Shown here: positions 31,968 through 35,011 of the stretch, one piece after another
How the letters are laid out: the number at the start of each line of letters is the position of its first letter
Numbering within the stretch: position 1 is the first letter of the stretch
Origin: Bauldia sp.
GTDB taxonomy: Bacteria; Pseudomonadota; Alphaproteobacteria; Rhizobiales; Kaistiaceae
Direction of reading: 5' to 3'
DNA: 35,011 bases
Assembly (NCBI GenBank): GCA_022841545.1
Contig: JALHRF010000035.1
Span: 1 to 35,011 of the forward strand
Translations under genes and position numbers: made by a program
Notes under the pieces: generated by a model
Databases searched by the model: none
What the model saw: only the letters and a program-made list of their open reading frames with translations
What the model was told of the DNA's origin: nothing

Positions 31968-32255
31968 CTATTTGTCATTCGACGCGTTGAGATTCTCGAC
32001 CGCGATCGCTTCTCCTCCGCCGAGCCCGGCTGCCTGGCGCAGCGAATCAACGATTCGCTCCTGCCATCCCGGACCATCCTTCTGGAAGAACTCGAGCACC
32101 TCCTGGTCGATGCGCAGTGTCACCTGTTCCTTGACTCCCGGCAGGCCGCCTTTCTTTCCCGGCGCCAGCGGAGGAGGGGCCGTGGCCTTCCTGAATGCCG
32201 CCTCGGCGGCGTCACGCGGGTCGCGGCCCGTACGGCGTCTTGGCGGCTCTGCCAT
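31968..32255 (-). CDS. BrnA-type antitoxin, apparently without toxin
   Basis: This 95-residue protein has a C-terminal BrnA-like ribbon-helix-helix region, VTLRIDQEVLEFFQKDGPGWQERIVDSLRQAAGL, after a Pro/Lys-rich linker and the frequent AAEAAFRKAT stretch. BrnA proteins neutralise the RNase BrnT and repress their own operon. No BrnT-like gene (normally directly upstream) is present in the 200-base flanks on either side, so it looks like an orphan. It may act purely as a DNA-binding regulator. Confidence 0.8.
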   Translation of the reverse strand: MAEPPRRRTGRDPRDAAEAAFRKATAPPPLAPGKKGGLPGVKEQVTLRIDQEVLEFFQKDGPGWQERIVDSLRQAAGLGGGEAIAVENLNASNDK

Positions 32256-32410
32256 GATCGGAATCCTCTGCTGCCGAGCGAGCTTGGCCTAGCGCCGCCC
32301 GCACTGCAATGATCCTTCCCGAGCAGCGCGACGGGTCGATCGGATCGTCGCCGGCAGCCCGACTTCAGCGACGACGATCCCGATTTCGGCCGTGCCTCAC
32401 CGACTCAGAG

Positions 32411-32662
32411 CTACCGGCGTATCGCCCGGCCGATGGCGATCAGGATGCACGCACCCACAAGTCCGGCAATGAGGTAGCCCAACCATCCGCTGAACGACAC
32501 GCCAAGCAGTCCAAAAATGAAGCTGGCGATGGCGGCGCCGACGATACCGAGGATGATGTTGAGGACGATGCCGGTGTCGCTCTTCATCACCATCGAAGCG
32601 ATCCACCCGGCAAGGCCGCCGACGATAATCGCAGCAATCCACCCGATGCTCTGGTCGTCCAT
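32411..32662 (-). CDS. GlsB/YeaQ/YmgE family small membrane protein
   Basis: This 83-residue protein from ATG 32660-32662 (GGAGGGAAGG just upstream) has three hydrophobic helices with the family pattern SIGWIAAIIVGGLAGWIASMVMK...GIVLNIILGIVGAAIASFIFGLLG...GYLIAGLVGACILIAIGRAI. Members are inner-membrane proteins linked to general stress (transglycosylase-associated). No specific biochemical function is known. Confidence 0.92.
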   Translation of the reverse strand: MDDQSIGWIAAIIVGGLAGWIASMVMKSDTGIVLNIILGIVGAAIASFIFGLLGVSFSGWLGYLIAGLVGACILIAIGRAIRR

Positions 32663-32886
32663 GTTGCCTTCCCTCCCGTTGTGGCGTCTTTCGCCCAACC
32701 GCACACTAACCCGGCAGCATCGCCCACGCCATCGAGCGACGCTGCACGCTTGTCGATGGCCCAGGCGCCTGCTCCGGTTGGGCATGGCTTGCATGGCTGC
32801 CTTGCCTCAGCACGCTATCGGCGCAGGATGGCTCGCTTGTATTTGCCGTTCCGACGTCTATCTATTTTGTCGGCAATATAAACTGC

Positions 32887-32911
32887 GAAGTATCAATTGA
32901 ATCGATACTTC
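32887..32911 (+). promoter_or_regulatory. Inverted repeat upstream of pirin
   Basis: GAAGTATC (32887-32894) and GATACTTC (32904-32911) are a perfect 8-bp inverted repeat with a 9-base spacer. The inner arm edge and spacer contain a smaller palindrome TCAATTGA (32893-32900). It ends 19 bases before the pirin start and is a plausible operator for a dimeric regulator. Confidence 0.55.
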
Positions 32912-32930
32912 CCATCAGGGAAACCGTCAG

Positions 32931-33842
32931 ATGTCCTTGAGACCTGTCAGCAAGATCATCCAGGCCCAGCCGCATACGGAGGGCGCCGGGGTGAAGCTGC
33001 ACCGCGCCTTCGGTTTCGGCGAGACCGAGGCCTTCGATCCCTTCCTCCTCTTCGACGACTTCCGCAACGACCGGCCGCAGGACTACCTGGCCGGCTTTCC
33101 GTGGCACCCCCATCGCGGGATCGAGACGATCACCTACGTACTGAACGGCACGGTGGAGCACGGCGACAGCCTCGGCAATCGCGGCACGCTTGGCGCCGGC
33201 GACGTCCAGTGGATGACGGCAGGGAGCGGCATCCTCCACCAGGAGATGCCGCAGGGCGACGCCAGGGGCCGGATGCACGGCTTCCAGCTCTGGGCCAACC
33301 TGCCGCGCGCGCACAAGATGACCGACCCGCGCTACCAGGACATCAAGGCGGCCGAGATCCCCGAGGTGGTCGACGACGACGGGACGATCGTCCGCGTCAT
33401 CACCGGCGACTTCTGGGGCAAGAAGGGGCCGGTCGAAGGCGTGGCCGCCGATCCGCGGTACCTCGATATCTTCGTGCCGCCTGGCCGGAAGAAGACCTTC
33501 AAGGTCGAGAACAACCGACACGCCTTCGCCTACATTTTCGAGGGCTCGGGCAGCTTTCGCGACGCCTCGAAGCCATTCGGCGTCTTGACCGAAAAGGGGA
33601 CGCCGGACAACGAGTTCTTCGTCCGCGAGACGACGGGCAACCGGTCGCTGGTGCTGTTCGACTCGGGTGACGAGGTGACGGTGCAGGCGGGCGAGGAGGG
33701 TATTCGGTTCCTGCTCATCTCGGGCAAGCCGATCGCCGAACCGGTAGCCTGGTACGGCCCCATCGTGATGAACACGCAGGATGAGCTTCAGCAGGCGGTG
33801 AGCGAACTCCGGAGCGGGACGTTCATCAAGCATCCGCGCTGA
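32931..33842 (+). CDS. Pirin family protein
   Basis: This 303-residue bicupin has metal ligands His59 and His61 (in GFPWHPHRGIETITYVL) and His103 and Glu105 (in GSGILHQEMP), the set found in pirins and in YhhW-type quercetin dioxygenases. The C-terminal cupin carries FAYIFEGSG. Pirins are iron proteins with reported quercetinase or regulatory roles. The in-cell substrate here is unknown. ATG 32931 was chosen on the family start (MSLRPVSKII) and AGGG upstream. It is convergent with trxC. Confidence 0.95.
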   Translation: MSLRPVSKIIQAQPHTEGAGVKLHRAFGFGETEAFDPFLLFDDFRNDRPQDYLAGFPWHPHRGIETITYVLNGTVEHGDSLGNRGTLGAGDVQWMTAGSGILHQEMPQGDARGRMHGFQLWANLPRAHKMTDPRYQDIKAAEIPEVVDDDGTIVRVITGDFWGKKGPVEGVAADPRYLDIFVPPGRKKTFKVENNRHAFAYIFEGSGSFRDASKPFGVLTEKGTPDNEFFVRETTGNRSLVLFDSGDEVTVQAGEEGIRFLLISGKPIAEPVAWYGPIVMNTQDELQQAVSELRSGTFIKHPR

Positions 33843-33857
33843 TTTCAGCGCGGGGTG

Positions 33858-34295
33858 TCAGACATACTGGCCGAGCCAGGCCTTGAGCGTGCCGGCGTCC
33901 ATCGCGCCGGCACGTTGCGCGACGATCTCGCCGTTCCGGAACACGATCAGCGTCGGAATGCTCCGGATCTGGTACTTCGCCGCGAGCGCGGACTCGGCCT
34001 CGGTGTCGACCTTGAGGAAGCGCATCCGGGGTTCGAGGTCGGCGGCGACGCGGGCATAGGCGGGCGCCATGGCATGGCAGGGGCCGCACCAGTCCGCCCA
34101 GAAATCGGCGACGACGGGGATGTCGTTCCGCTCGATCTGCTTGAGGAAGCCCGCGGTCGATGCGGGGAGCGGCTGGCCGGTGAAGAGCAGCTTGTGGCAC
34201 TTGCCGCATTTGGCGGTGCGGGCGTCCTTCGCCAGCGGCAGCCGGTTGACGCTGTCGCAATGCGGGCAGACGACGTGACGGACGGCTTCGTTCAC
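33858..34295 (-). CDS. trxC: Thioredoxin 2 (TrxC)
   Basis: This 145-residue thioredoxin has the extra N-terminal zinc region that defines TrxC: Cys10/13 (CPHC) and Cys30/33 (CGKC). The thioredoxin fold contains the redox pair in ADWCGPCHAMAP (Cys70/73) and cis-Pro in IRSIPTLIVF. It reduces protein disulfides in the cytoplasm and is often induced by oxidants. Its location near pirin, Rdx and (further off) msrB and sodB fits redox defence. Confidence 0.96.
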   Translation of the reverse strand: MNEAVRHVVCPHCDSVNRLPLAKDARTAKCGKCHKLLFTGQPLPASTAGFLKQIERNDIPVVADFWADWCGPCHAMAPAYARVAADLEPRMRFLKVDTEAESALAAKYQIRSIPTLIVFRNGEIVAQRAGAMDAGTLKAWLGQYV

Positions 34296-34426
34296 CTCGG
34301 CCTCCTCTTTGGCTGATGCGCAAGTCGCGCCGCCGGATTATATGGATGGTACAATGCGAGTTGGCGAATCCGCCGGCCTTGACCAGCGTCAAGCGCGGCC
34401 CGCCCGTGTCGGGGAAATTCCGGTCC

Positions 34427-34732
34427 GTGTCGCTGCCCGTGGTCGAAATCGAGTACTGCCGCCAGTGTCGCTGGCTTCTGCGCGCGGCCTGGACGGCGCA
34501 GGAACTGCTCACGACCTTCGACGGGGAAATCGATGGCGTGATGCTTCGGCCGGGGACCGGTGGGGTGTTCAATGTCAGCGTCGACGGCGACCTCGTGTGG
34601 TCGCGCAAGGACGCGGGCCGGCATGCGGAAATCACCGAACTGAAACAACTGGTCAGGGACAGGGTGGCACCGGAGCGGAGCCTTGGGCATTCGGACAAGA
34701 GGCGGGCGGCCGGTGAAGCGGCGGGCGGCTGA
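34427..34732 (+). CDS. SelT/SelW/SelH (Rdx) family protein
   Basis: This protein of 101 residues from GTG 34427 (GGGGA about 12 bases upstream; the frame is open to ATG 34316) has the CxxC motif [25 protein letters not shown] and the [16 protein letters not shown] strand of the Rdx fold, a Cys form of selenoprotein W-like thioredoxin-fold proteins. A role in thiol redox is likely but unproven. It overlaps the next gene by 20 bases. The shorter start matches the usual length of the family. Confidence 0.85.
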   Translation: MSLPVVEIEYCRQCRWLLRAAWTAQELLTTFDGEIDGVMLRPGTGGVFNVSVDGDLVWSRKDAGRHAEITELKQLVRDRVAPERSLGHSDKRRAAGEAAGG

Positions 34733-35011
34733 GACGGACGAGGACGCGCCGTTCTGGCGTCGACTGACGCTCGAGGAGATGTCGGCGGCGGAGTGGGAGT
34801 CGCTCTGCGACGGCTGCGGCCGCTGCTGCCTGAACAAGCTCGAGTACTGGGACACCGGGATCATCGCCTGGACCGATGTCGCCTGCCGGCTGTTCGAAGA
34901 CTCGACCTGCCGCTGCAGCGACTATCCCCACCGCTCGGAGCGCATCCCCGATTGCGAGACGCTGACGCCGGAGAAGGTGCGGACCCTCACCTGGCTGCCG
35001 CCGACCTGCGC
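34713..35011 (+). CDS. YcgN/UPF0260 Cys-cluster protein, 3' end missing
   Basis: The frame opens with GTG 34713 inside the Rdx gene and runs off the end of the window after about 99 residues. It has the UPF0260/YcgN pattern: [32 protein letters not shown] (four clustered Cys), then VACRLF...[18 protein letters not shown] and [15 protein letters not shown]. The Cys set suggests metal or iron-sulfur binding in the cytoplasm. The function is unknown. Confidence 0.92.
   Translation, partial: MKRRAAETDEDAPFWRRLTLEEMSAAEWESLCDGCGRCCLNKLEYWDTGIIAWTDVACRLFEDSTCRCSDYPHRSERIPDCETLTPEKVRTLTWLPPTC

Noticed and set aside
1-35011. tRNA, rRNA, CRISPR arrays and insertion sequences
   Set aside because: The intergenic gaps were read and nothing with tRNA-like folds, regular spaced repeats or transposase motifs was seen.

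Overview
The window is about 35 kb of GC-rich, densely coding DNA with the gene content of an alphaproteobacterium, most likely of the order Hyphomicrobiales (Rhizobiales). The pointers are a MucR/Ros regulator, a DnaA-domain-IV-like protein next to a DUF6456 protein, DUF5330, DUF1491, a DUF1214/DUF1254 pair and a BrnA-type antitoxin. No rRNA, tRNA, CRISPR array or intact insertion sequence was seen.

Layout. Positions 1-3534 hold the 3' part of an amidase gene, an Fe-type superoxide dismutase, a DUF218 (YdcF/ElyC-like) protein, a small secreted Cys-rich protein and a Gmad2-LysM protein. Positions 3600-4391 hold a small antitoxin-like ORF followed by a Fic gene broken by three single-base insertions. 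Positions 4401-6948 are a minus-strand pair, oligopeptidase B and methionine sulfoxide reductase B. Positions 7371-9271 hold two translationally coupled minus-strand genes that look like a polymorphic toxin (C-terminal PD-(D/E)XK-like nuclease domain) and its immunity protein. This is the most novel-looking module in the window.

Positions 9387-14838 are a tightly overlapping Mrp-type cation/proton antiporter operon (E, F, G, DUF4040, B, C, D and a second D/A-like subunit). A third proton-channel-like subunit with a small membrane partner lies at 17782-19729. It is separated from the operon by a PGPGW membrane protein, a DUF1801 protein, and a YCII protein plus ECF42 sigma factor pair preceded by a plausible ECF42 promoter.

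Positions 19900-22241 hold mucR behind a long leader, a reverse-strand DUF6477-like gene, and the overlapping DnaA-like and DUF6456 genes. Positions 22259-25654 are a minus-strand carbohydrate ABC importer (binding protein, terminator hairpin, two permeases, no ATPase) whose binding-protein gene carries two single-base deletions. Positions 25765-32662 hold sufE, DUF5330, a peptidoglycan-binding-domain membrane protein, DUF1491, the DUF1254/DUF1214 pair, a class A penicillin-binding protein, an apparently orphan BrnA antitoxin and a GlsB-type membrane protein. The right end carries pirin, thioredoxin 2, an Rdx (SelT/W/H) protein and the start of a YcgN-type protein.

Recurring themes are oxidative and thiol homeostasis (SOD, MsrB, TrxC, Rdx, pirin, SufE), envelope work (PBP1A, LysM and peptidoglycan-binding proteins, Mrp) and conflict or toxin-antitoxin modules (Fic remnant, toxin/immunity pair, BrnA). 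Five frameshifts in two otherwise conserved genes could be real decay or sequencing indels. The sequence alone cannot decide.
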